Below the pieces are notes generated by a model. The model saw only the letters and a program-made list of their open reading frames with translations, made no database searches and was not told where the DNA came from. From positions 1,240,569 through 1,304,568 of the forward strand of contig OY723249.1 in NCBI GenBank assembly GCA_963210315.1: a stretch of 64,000 nucleotides of DNA. The letters run 5' to 3'. The position numbers and the translations under genes were made by a program. This document shows, one piece after another, positions 1 to 7,584 of the stretch (positions are counted from its first letter, which is position 1; each line of letters begins with the position of its first letter). The stretch comes from Rhynchopus euleeides. Taxonomy: Eukaryota > Euglenozoa > Diplonemea > Diplonemida > Diplonemidae.

Positions 1-90
1 TCGTTGCGCACACACACCACCAGGAGAACTATAGCCGAGTCGACGTGTGTGTGCCCCCTGTCTGCGATAGCCGGCCAAGGTATGATTCCC
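1..90 (+). repeat. Right end of a split-repeat (B-type) unit of retroelement family 2
   Basis: This stretch is essentially identical to 5704-5793, the last part of the 231-bp unit at 5561-5791. A diverged copy lies at 42341-42428. It stops at TATGATTCCC, where the A1 repeat of the next element begins, so the two overlap by the bases TTCCC. The rest of this copy lies left of the window. Confidence 0.8.
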
Positions 91-272
91 AAGGTTCCTG
101 CCCCCCTCTCCCCTCGGTTCCATGCCATCTCTCCCCTTCTCTATTCGGTCACAGGAATGTTGGCTTGCAGTCCGTATAATTCTTGGGTTTTACACACAAC
201 CCCCCACACCTCAGGTAACGACAAGCTCCAACTTACTTTCTCCCACGGACTGCGCAAAGCCTTTCTCTTTTT
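86..272 (+). repeat. Split direct repeat A1
   Basis: 187 bp matching A2 at 4371-4557 (constant offset 4285). The match begins at TTCCCAAGGTTCCTG and ends in CTTTCTCTTTTT. Just downstream, CAGTCCGTGGGAGA (about 288-301) is the inverse complement of TCTCCCACGGACTG near the end of A1, a short inverted repeat at the start of the internal region. Confidence 0.9.
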
Positions 273-310
273 ACACTTCAGAGAAGCAGTCCGTGGGAGA
301 AGCTCTTAAA

Positions 311-1294
311 ATGGAAGCGGTTACACAGATGCTCGACAGGCTCCACCAGCGCGGAGTGACCGAGATTGTGTACGAGGTCAGAGCATCCCCACAGGATGGC
401 GACGAAATTGGGGGAGAGTACTCTCGCCACGCGGGGGTGCTGCGAAAAAATGAGGACAACACGTACACCATCCTCTACACCCTGCCGTTAGAGGAACTCG
501 ATGAAGTCGAGCCCACGGGGTTGCAAGAATGCACCATCCCCGTGGTGGGGTTTGACTACGCCAACCTCAGATCGGTGCATGAATACGCGAGGAAGCAGAC
601 CAAGGCACAACTCGACCTCATGAGAGAGTCGGTACTAGACCTCGCCAAGGCGGTCCGCGAAGGCGCCAAGCAGGCGGGGACTGGGGGGAAAGCGGGAGGT
701 GAGGCCGGGGCGGCACAGGCGCAACCGGAGGGGAGCAGCCCCCCTGCCCAGGACCCCCCCAAGCTCCCGACAATCGGGAACCTGCAGTCGGCCCTCAGCC
801 TGCCCAACATGAGGCCGGCTTGCGTCTCCCAGTGGCAGGGGTTTTTGAAGGCAGGAGGGGTGGCAGCGGCGCGGGAGATGATCCGAGACCTGAGGCTGCA
901 GTTCGGGACATCGAACAAGGTGACCCACCTGAGCACGTGGGTCGCCCTCGCGCAGGAGGCTGCTGAGCGGGGGTTCTGGTCCACCACCGTGACCCAGATG
1001 GGGAACCAGCTGCTGCACGAGCTGGTGGTGAATGAGGCGTGGAAACAACACAGGATCCCCCGGGCGCAGGTGGAGGCGGAGATGCGGACGGCCGACACGG
1101 AAGCATCCGCTGCTGACCGGGCCATCGCCAAGCTGGCGGGGCGTGCACGCACGACGAAGGGGGGAAAGGGGGGCAACGGTGGCCCTCCCCAGTCTTTTCC
1201 CCCCCCGAATCGGTATTCCCCCTACCCCCACCACACATTTCAGGGAAAGGGGGGAAAGGGGGGGAAACCCCGGGGCAACACCAACTGGAATTAA
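311..1294 (+). CDS. Gag-like protein of the YR retrotransposon
   Basis: 327 residues from the ATG at 311. The open frame extends back to an ATG at 122, but that part lies inside repeat A1, so 311 is preferred. No clear family match. The N-terminal about 110 residues are acidic and mixed alpha/beta in appearance. A Gly/Ala/Pro-rich linker follows, then a helical domain with Trp and Leu positions (around WQGFLK and WVALAQEAAERGFW) that could be capsid-like. The C-terminus is a basic Gly-Lys-rich tail with repeated GGKGG blocks, a plausible nucleic-acid-binding region in place of a CCHC knuckle. Position as the first gene of a retrotransposon is the main ground for the gag call. It ends 141 bp before the recombinase gene. 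Confidence 0.7.
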   Translation: MEAVTQMLDRLHQRGVTEIVYEVRASPQDGDEIGGEYSRHAGVLRKNEDNTYTILYTLPLEELDEVEPTGLQECTIPVVGFDYANLRSVHEYARKQTKAQLDLMRESVLDLAKAVREGAKQAGTGGKAGGEAGAAQAQPEGSSPPAQDPPKLPTIGNLQSALSLPNMRPACVSQWQGFLKAGGVAAAREMIRDLRLQFGTSNKVTHLSTWVALAQEAAERGFWSTTVTQMGNQLLHELVVNEAWKQHRIPRAQVEAEMRTADTEASAADRAIAKLAGRARTTKGGKGGNGGPPQSFPPPNRYSPYPHHTFQGKGGKGGKPRGNTNWN

Positions 1295-1435
1295 CACCGG
1301 CACTCGGCCAGGACATCATGCAGGCACTCGGCCAAATCACGGCACTCTGCCAAAAACTGGGACAGGAAAGGCCCCCCCAACCCCCTACCCCCCCTCCCGC
1401 CCCCCCAGAACATCGTCCAGAACACTCTGTCGGAG

Positions 1436-2383
1436 GTGTACACGCAAGCTGCGCCGGCAAGGACCCGGGCCAGGGACGACCACACTCTGTGGGAAGCAAA
1501 GGAACGGCTGGAAGAAGTCATGAAAGAGAGCCTGGCGGAACGCACAATCTCCACCAGGGGTGGGCTATGGAAAAGACTGGAAAGTTGGTGTGTGACAGCA
1601 GACCTCTCCCTACCCCCCTCGGAAGATGCAGCAGTTCTGTTTCTGGCGGGAATGACCCACTTGACAACAAGCACAGTCAAAAATTATGCATCGGCAATAA
1701 ACGCAGTCGGTCTGCAGCAGGGGAATTGGTCCCCGCTCCCCCTTCAGGGCTATGCCAACGCACTGGCTCGTGCGACCCCCTTTTCCCCCCCGAAGCAAGC
1801 TGTCCCCGCAAAAAAGGCCGAAGTGACCCAGGCGGTGTTTGTTCTGTTCACAAGGGGGCACGAGGTGGAGGCGAACCTGTTGTTGTTTCTGTGGAAGACA
1901 GCCTGCCGCTACCGCGATGCGGCAGATCTCACGGTAAAGGATGTGAAACCCACAGCATGTGGAACACGACTCGTGGTGGATTTTTACAGGTCAAAGGCAA
2001 TCAAGACGAGCCCATTTGTGGATCGCAGGTTCGCAGTTGCAGCGGGGGCGGGTTTGGAGCGTCTGATTGCGTTCGTGGTGGAGAAAAGACAGACATGCCC
2101 CTTGGAATCCCTTCTGTTCGGTGTCCCCCACTCCCAATTTCTGCGCCTTCTCCGCCAATGCCCCAACTGCCAAGAGTGGACGCTTCATTCACCCCGACGG
2201 GGGGCCCTGCAATTTCTAGCCACACTGGCAGCCAACGGTATCCTCCCCCCCCAGGACATCCCCAGGATTGCCAGGCACAAAACCGCGAACCCCATTCTTC
2301 CCCCCACCACCATGAGATACCTCGCGAACGTGAACGAGGAGGTGGCCCTGGCCCTCTCCCCAGAGTGTTGTGCCCGTCTTTAA
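1436..2383 (+). CDS. Tyrosine recombinase (integrase) of the YR retrotransposon
   Basis: 315 residues. Tyrosine recombinases join a circular DNA copy to the target through a covalent 3'-phosphotyrosine. The fold signature is visible: an N-terminal SAM-like core-binding region (about residues 15-115), first catalytic Arg in the ACRYRDAAD motif (Arg158 or Arg160), a candidate beta-strand Lys near 187, the HxxR box in HSPRRG (His251, Arg254), a second His at RHKTANP (His281), and the nucleophile Tyr295 in TTMRYL. The set is complete, so the enzyme could be active. The gene sits before RT, unlike DIRS and Ngaro. The RT frame stays open through this whole region in another phase, so some coupled or frameshifted expression cannot be excluded. 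Confidence 0.88.
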   Translation: MYTQAAPARTRARDDHTLWEAKERLEEVMKESLAERTISTRGGLWKRLESWCVTADLSLPPSEDAAVLFLAGMTHLTTSTVKNYASAINAVGLQQGNWSPLPLQGYANALARATPFSPPKQAVPAKKAEVTQAVFVLFTRGHEVEANLLLFLWKTACRYRDAADLTVKDVKPTACGTRLVVDFYRSKAIKTSPFVDRRFAVAAGAGLERLIAFVVEKRQTCPLESLLFGVPHSQFLRLLRQCPNCQEWTLHSPRRGALQFLATLAANGILPPQDIPRIARHKTANPILPPTTMRYLANVNEEVALALSPECCARL

Positions 2384-2424
2384 CGGAACTTGGTGCCCCC
2401 CCCGAGCATAGTAGCCACTCCGGC

Positions 2425-4068
2425 ATGGGAAAACGGGTGTCCAGGGGTTCCCTTCCAACCCAAGAACAACTAAAAGCCCCGTTGCATTGCAAAAAAGTCC
2501 CTATTATTTCTATTCCTGAGGTACTTCGGATGGCCAAGGGGCCAGTGCGTGAAAGGATCAGCACACTGCTGGACATGACAGCCAACCCCCAGGCCATGGC
2601 GCGGGAGGTCTCAGAGCAGAGCTGGACCCCGGCAACTGTGAAACCCAAGAGCCAGGCCTTTTCTTCTCGTTTTTCGGTGCAGCTGGAAGAGGCAGGGCTG
2701 GTGCGGAGAGCCCCGGACTTTGATTTTGGCAAGAGAAACCCTGTTCTGGCTATTTCCCCTTTCGTTGTCTTCGAAGAAAAGCAGGGGTATGGCCCACACG
2801 GGGGCCGACTGAGGCCCATCATGTGGACCAAAGACCACAACTCCCTCGCGGCAGCTTATGGATACCGCTGCCAAGTTGTTTTCCCCACCTCCCCAACAGT
2901 GTTGTCCAGGGTGGAATGCGAGTGCGCCTCCCAAAGAGACCTAGCGGCTTCCTTTTTTCAGATCCCCATTCCCGAAGAGTCTCAGAAATACTTCACATAC
3001 CGTGATGACAAGGGGGAGGCATACTGCCTGACCCGTTTGCCAATGGGGGCGTCGTGGTCCCCAGAGTTGATGCACCTGATCATGTATGCACTTTCCCACT
3101 GCTATCTCTCAACCCCCCCCACGGCGGTATTCTCTCCCTCCCCATCTACATCCACTCCGGAACTGTGCGTTGACGTGTATGTCGACAACGTGCGGTACGC
3201 GGGCACCTGGGAGCGTGTTCGGGAGGCAACGGCGGCGTTTGACGTGGCAGCGAGACGCGCCGGCGCGACGATATCTGAGGCGAGCGACGGTGACACGGAG
3301 TACGTCTTCCTCGGGTTCGGCTTCCACTGCCGTCGAGAGGTGGGCGTTGGGCCCAAGGTGGCGAGGAAGCTGAGGGCGGCGCGGGCGGACCTGATGGCTC
3401 AGGGCGAGACGAAGCCGAGGGTTAGGCGGTGCGACTTGGAATCCTTGGGTGGTCGTCTGGTGTGGGCCTCGCCCCTGGTGGTGCAGCCTCTGGGCAGGTT
3501 TATCGACGCCATCATCGCCCTGCGCCGCAACAGCAACGCATTGAACCGTGGTGCACACCCGGACGAAGAAGTACAGCTCTCCGCGCAAACGACTGAGGCG
3601 GCGGTGCGTTGGATCGACGCTGCGCTCCAACCGAGGATGTACAAGGAGTTCACCGAGATGAGCCGAGGCCGGGGGGTAGAGATCTGGTCGGATGCTTCGG
3701 TGACGGGGTGCGGTGTTGTGGTGTCAGCAGGCGGCGCTCTTCGATCGTTTGGGCGACGCTGGACCTGGGAAGAGGCTGACGAACTGCCGGAGGAGCAGCG
3801 GTCGACGCGGATCGCGGTGCTTGAGGCACGTGCTGTGGTCTACGGCATGGAGGAGTGTGTCGGGGAGAACGCCTGGGGTGCCAACGTGAAGTGGTACCTT
3901 GACAACACCGCGGTGATCGGGGCGCTGCAGCGCGGGTATTCTCCGGCTCGGGCACTGAACAGAGAGGTGATGCGGATCCTGGGGCTGACGTCATCATATT
4001 TCACAGCGGTGCAATGGGCCTACATCAAATCACGGGATAACCCCGCAGACAAGCCGAGCCGGAGGTAG
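2425..4068 (+). CDS. Reverse transcriptase-RNase H of the YR retrotransposon
   Basis: About 547 residues from the ATG at 2425, 41 bp after the recombinase stop. The frame is open from 1318, but the earlier part overlaps the recombinase gene and is low-complexity, so I treat it as shadow. RT motifs: the DLAASFFQIPI strand, the LPMGASWSPELM motif, and the active site CVDVYVDNVRYAG around residues 249-258, where the common second Asp is Asn (YVDN). RNase H follows with all four acidic residues: Asp423 (IWSDAS), Glu467 (VLEARAV), Asp493 (YLDNTA) and Asp542 (NPADKPSR). Like other YR elements it has no aspartic protease. The exact start is uncertain. Confidence 0.88.
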   Translation: MGKRVSRGSLPTQEQLKAPLHCKKVPIISIPEVLRMAKGPVRERISTLLDMTANPQAMAREVSEQSWTPATVKPKSQAFSSRFSVQLEEAGLVRRAPDFDFGKRNPVLAISPFVVFEEKQGYGPHGGRLRPIMWTKDHNSLAAAYGYRCQVVFPTSPTVLSRVECECASQRDLAASFFQIPIPEESQKYFTYRDDKGEAYCLTRLPMGASWSPELMHLIMYALSHCYLSTPPTAVFSPSPSTSTPELCVDVYVDNVRYAGTWERVREATAAFDVAARRAGATISEASDGDTEYVFLGFGFHCRREVGVGPKVARKLRAARADLMAQGETKPRVRRCDLESLGGRLVWASPLVVQPLGRFIDAIIALRRNSNALNRGAHPDEEVQLSAQTTEAAVRWIDAALQPRMYKEFTEMSRGRGVEIWSDASVTGCGVVVSAGGALRSFGRRWTWEEADELPEEQRSTRIAVLEARAVVYGMEECVGENAWGANVKWYLDNTAVIGALQRGYSPARALNREVMRILGLTSSYFTAVQWAYIKSRDNPADKPSRR

Positions 4069-4083
4069 CGCAGGGGTAGCGAA

Positions 4084-4341
4084 GGGGTGTCGTTCGGCGC
4101 TGATCGCGCGGCTCTTCCGCTGCGTCCTGCGGCGACCTGCGTCTTTGGTGACTTCAGCCGCGCGCTCAGCGTACCCCTGCGCTACGAACAGTAATGGTAA
4201 CAGAAGATCGTGCTGCCCACTCCCCACTCCCCTCTCCACCACACTTGTAGGAAGGCTAAGTGCCAAGAGGGCAAGGCTTGCCCGGAATGTGTTGCTGCGT
4301 ACACTTAGCCTCCCTCACACAGGAACCGATGGGGAACTCTG
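4084..4341 (+). repeat. Split direct repeat B1
   Basis: 258 bp matching B2 at 4574-4831 (constant offset 490). It starts at GGGGTGTCGTTCGG, 15 bp after the RT-RNase H stop, and ends at GGGGAACTCTG. A 29-bp spacer separates it from A2. Confidence 0.9.
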
Positions 4342-4370
4342 GCCACAGTGGGCCTGCTCACTAGTCGGAG

Positions 4371-4557
4371 TTCCCAAGGTTCCTGCCCCCCTCTCCCCTC
4401 GGTTCCATGCCATCTCTCCCCTTCTCTATTCGGTCACAGGAATGTTGGCTTGCAGTCCGTATAATTCTTGGGTTTTACACACAACCCCCCACACCTCAGG
4501 TAACGACAAGCTCCAACTTACTTTCTCCCACGGACTGCGCAAAGCCTTTCTCTTTTT
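4371..4557 (+). repeat. Split direct repeat A2
   Basis: Copy of A1 (86-272). It lies between B1 and B2, the layout that allows a full-length circle to be regenerated during YR-element replication. A 16-bp spacer separates it from B2. Confidence 0.9.
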
Positions 4558-4573
4558 CCCTTCCCTCCCACCC

Positions 4574-4831
4574 GGGGTGTCGTTCGGCGCTGATCGCGCG
4601 GCTCTTCCGCTGCGTCCTGCGGCGACCTGCGTCTTTGGTGACTTCAGCCGCGCGCTCAGCGTACCCCTGCGCTACGAACAGTAATGGTAACAGAAGATCG
4701 TGCTGCCCACTCCCCACTCCCCTCTCCACCACACTTGTAGGAAGGCTAAGTGCCAAGAGGGCAAGGCTTGCCCGGAATGTGTTGCTGCGTACACTTAGCC
4801 TCCCTCACACAGGAACCGATGGGGAACTCTG
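4574..4831 (+). repeat. Split direct repeat B2 (right end of the element)
   Basis: Copy of B1 (4084-4341). Identity stops at 4831, where sequence of another retroelement's RNase H tail begins. Confidence 0.9.
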
Positions 4832-5085
4832 TGCGCAAGCGGCTGTGTGCCGCCTGCCATCTTATTAACAAGTCCGTCCTGGAGGCGGTAGAATACCTCA
4901 CAGCCCTCCAGGTTTTGTCTTTTTCCGTTGGATACGTCCACACCTCTGCCAATCCGGCAGATCTCCCTTCCCGTATCCCCCCCTCTTGCATTTCTTCTCC
5001 CGAAACCCGGGACCAGGTTTCACTTGCGGTGCGGCGCTTCTTCACTCGCGGTGGGGCAGGCGGAGACCTCGCCTCAACAGCCTGA
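4832..5085 (+). pseudogene. Truncated RNase H C-terminus of retroelement family 2
   Basis: About 84 codons, open to a TGA at 5083-5085. The reading includes GYVHTSANPADLPSR, the last conserved block of retroelement RNase H (final catalytic Asp in NPAD). The upstream RT and RNase H are missing because B2 of the neighbouring element abuts it directly. The last codons run into the 231-bp repeat at 5065, as expected if that repeat is the B1 of its own element. It represents the 3' coding end of a second, distinct YR-type or related retrotransposon. Confidence 0.65.
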
Positions 5086-5295
5086 ATTGGCGGTTGTCGC
5101 GGGATCTCTTAACCCCTTCGCGTTGCAAGTGAGGAAAAGCTGAACCGGAAGTCCCCCTTCCTCCTTCCCATCAACACCCCCACTACCCATTGCCTTTGCC
5201 ATTCTTGTCGTTGCGCACACACACCACCAGGAGAACTATAGCCGAGTCGACGTGTGTGTGCCCCCTGTCTGCGATAGCCGGCCAAGGTATGATTC
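5065..5295 (+). repeat. Family 2 repeat, B1 copy
   Basis: 231 bp, apparently identical to 5561-5791 (offset 496). Confidence 0.9.
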
Positions 5296-5560
5296 TCACA
5301 GTTTACTGAGGGAATATGACCCAAGGCCATTGGCAGCAGACACCCCCATCCCCCTCATCACCCCTGACACCCCACAACCCCAATCCTGTTGCCTTTCCCC
5401 TCTCTCTCCCCCCATGTTGTGCCCATGCACCTTCCCGGGACACTTTGTATATAACTTTAACACCACACCACACAACACCCCCTTCATCAGGGTAATCTCC
5501 CCGCGGCCAACACTCTTCGTCTTGTCCGCTTTCTTTTATTGTCCCACCCTCCATCCCCCG
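5296..5560 (+). repeat. Family 2 repeat, putative A2 block
   Basis: 265 bp of C-rich sequence between the two B copies. Its right part (from about 5475) recurs at 38656-38741, again directly left of a B copy, so it belongs to the family's A2-B2 tail. The predicted A1 partner is not in the window. Confidence 0.6.
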
Positions 5561-5791
5561 GACCTCGCCTCAACAGCCTGAATTGGCGGTTGTCGCGGGA
5601 TCTCTTAACCCCTTCGCGTTGCAAGTGAGGAAAAGCTGAACCGGAAGTCCCCCTTCCTCCTTCCCATCAACACCCCCACTACCCATTGCCTTTGCCATTC
5701 TTGTCGTTGCGCACACACACCACCAGGAGAACTATAGCCGAGTCGACGTGTGTGTGCCCCCTGTCTGCGATAGCCGGCCAAGGTATGATTC
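5561..5791 (+). repeat. Family 2 repeat, B2 copy
   Basis: Second 231-bp copy. Its right edge abuts unrelated coding sequence of a LINE-like element at a CCC, marking the insertion junction. Confidence 0.9.
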
Positions 5792-7496
5792 CCTGGCCCA
5801 GTGCGGGGTGGCGCCCATTTACAGATACAGCGTCCCGGAGAACGAGCAGCCGCTGCCCATGTCCTTTGCGGACAGGATCACCACCGTGGCACAGCTCCAC
5901 CGCTACTTCATCGCAGTCCTGGCGGCGCGACAGGAGAAGGACGGGCTGCTCGACCGCTCTGTGCGCCATCACCGTACTACCGTCTACCCCTGGGAGTGGA
6001 GCACCCCTAACCCCGAGAGTGCCTCCATCCCTGCACTGGCGCCTTCCGAAGTCAAGCAGACGTGGGGCAAGCGGCCCCCAGGCATGTGGGTGGCCCTCTG
6101 CGACTGGCTAAGGGGCCTAAAGTGGGGACCGCAGGGGAGTGAGCATACTGTGACCCTGATGGAGCTGGCCGTGGACTTCGAGCTATCAACTGGCCTTACC
6201 CTCCCAGACACCGTGACGCGCCGCATCCGCCCCCCCGCCCACGTGGACCCGAATAGGAAGGGCGCGAGGGAGGCCCGCTCGCGCATCCCTGCAGACACAG
6301 CCCCAGGGCTCACCCTGTACTTTGACGGTGGTGCGCGCGACAATGGCACCCCCTTCGCCGTGGCGGGGGCAGGGGCGGTGCTATACCAAGACGGTTGCAA
6401 GGTTTCAGAGAAAGTACTCCCGCTGCTGAACGTGCGTAGCAACAACATTGCTGAGTACGAGGCGCTCCGTGCAGGTCTGCGCCTCCTCGAGAGGGGTGAT
6501 GCCCCTGAGGGCCCAGTCACAGTGCGGGGCGACTCCCAGGTGGTGCTGCGCCAGCTCCAAGGGGACTCATTGTGCCGGGATGCCGCCCTCCGTCCTCTGT
6601 TCCTCAGCACGTCCCGGCTAGCTGCGGACCTCCAACCGAGGTTCACTCTCACATACGAGCATGTGAAGAGGGAATCCAACACAGATGCTGATGCCCTCAG
6701 TAACGCCGCGATGGACGAGGCTGAAAGGCTGGGGGCCTCACGGCAGCAGCTCCAGCAGGACCTCACGGTGTTCCAGAGCAGTATCCTGGGGAAGGCTGCC
6801 TCGCTGAAGGGGCTCTGCAGCATGGTGACGAAAGTAGGCACTGGGCCCTGGCATTGCGGCCATGCTGCCAACTCAACAGTCCTCACGGCGATCGGTGGAT
6901 CTGTGGCGGCGGGCCTGTCGAGGAGGGCCCAGCTGAACCCTGCCACTGAGTCGGTGATGCGCAGCCTCCAAGCGCACCTGGCTGTGCCAGCCCCCAGCCG
7001 GACGGATACAGTGTTCCATGATCGCGGAATGGCGTGGGCCGCTACCTTCGCTCCGCAGCCGCACTACCCTGAGGGTTGGCAGCAATCGGCCCAGCAGTGG
7101 GCGGCGCGTGGTCGGCAGGCCAACAGCCGGGTAGGGCGCCCATGGGAGCGGAGGGGCGCTGCCCCCCGAACTGCTCCCCCTGGTGCCAGGAGGAACGCAA
7201 AGGTGCTTGCCTGCAAGTTGCATTGGAAGCCCCGTTGCTCGGCATGCCAGAAGCGGCGCCTCCCGGAGGAGGTGTGCTGCCGCAACCACCACAAGGAGGG
7301 GGACGGGCTCCCGGTCACTATGGGCTTCTGCAAACGCCACAGCATGGACCGATGCGGTGACTGCTACAGCGATGGCAAAACACTACCACATTGCTGCCAA
7401 GCACACCACGCCGGCTATGCTGCACGCCCTCCTCCCCGGAGTGGCACTGAGTTGGCCCCACACTCTAACCCGAGTGGGGCCTCCGCTGTGACGTAG
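5792..7496 (+). pseudogene. LINE-like retroelement 3' coding end: RNase H plus Cys/His-rich tail (5' truncated)
   Basis: Open frame of about 568 codons; the upstream 44 bp of the frame are B2 repeat and not part of the gene. Counting residues from the ATG at 5748, an N-terminal region (about 30-160) resembles the spacer after RT in protist LINEs. A full RNase HI domain follows with Asp193 (LYFDGGA), Glu236 (NNIAEYEAL), Asp262 (VRGDSQ) and Asp315 (NTDADALS). The C-terminal about 100 residues carry several CxxC and CxxH pairs (CSACQ, CCRNHH, CGDC, CCQAHH), perhaps a zinc-binding nucleic-acid module. The RT and endonuclease are missing: the family 2 element ends exactly where this frame begins. 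A captured cellular RNase HI is less likely. Confidence 0.65.
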
Positions 7497-7584
7497 AAAT
7501 GGGCGGGGGTGGGCAATGATCCGCGCAGGATCTCCCCACACAAAACGTGGTCACCACACGGACGCACACACTGTGCCGGACAAA

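Larger units (their letters stand above)
86..4831 (+). mobile_element. Tyrosine-recombinase retrotransposon with split direct repeats (Ngaro/VIPER-like)
   Basis: A complete element of about 4.75 kb. Its ends show the split-direct-repeat arrangement known from Ngaro-, PAT- and VIPER-type elements: A1 (86-272), three genes, B1 (4084-4341), A2 (4371-4557), B2 (4574-4831). A1 and A2 (187 bp) and B1 and B2 (258 bp) look identical by eye, which suggests recent insertion. The genes are gag-like, tyrosine recombinase, then RT-RNase H. DIRS and Ngaro elements usually place RT before the recombinase; as I recall, the order seen here is that of trypanosomatid VIPER/TATE elements. All three frames are open, so it may be active. 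It lies between pieces of another split-repeat family, with no target duplication visible, as expected for recombinase-mediated insertion. Confidence 0.88.
4832..5791 (+). mobile_element. 3' end of a second split-repeat retroelement (family 2)
   Basis: Order: RNase H tail, 231-bp repeat (5065-5295), 265-bp unique block (5296-5560), 231-bp repeat again (5561-5791). This matches a B1-A2-B2 tail. Pieces of the same A2-B2 unit recur at 38656-42428 and the B end at 1-90, so it is a dispersed family. The left end (A1, gag, recombinase) is absent here. The B repeats carry GACCTCGCCTCAACAGCCTG at the left and end in CAAGGTATGATTC. Confidence 0.7.

Noticed and set aside
1318-2424. Upstream extension of the RT frame
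   Set aside because: It overlaps the recombinase gene in another phase and is Pro/Gly/Ser-rich without RT motifs. Recognisable RT sequence begins after 2425.
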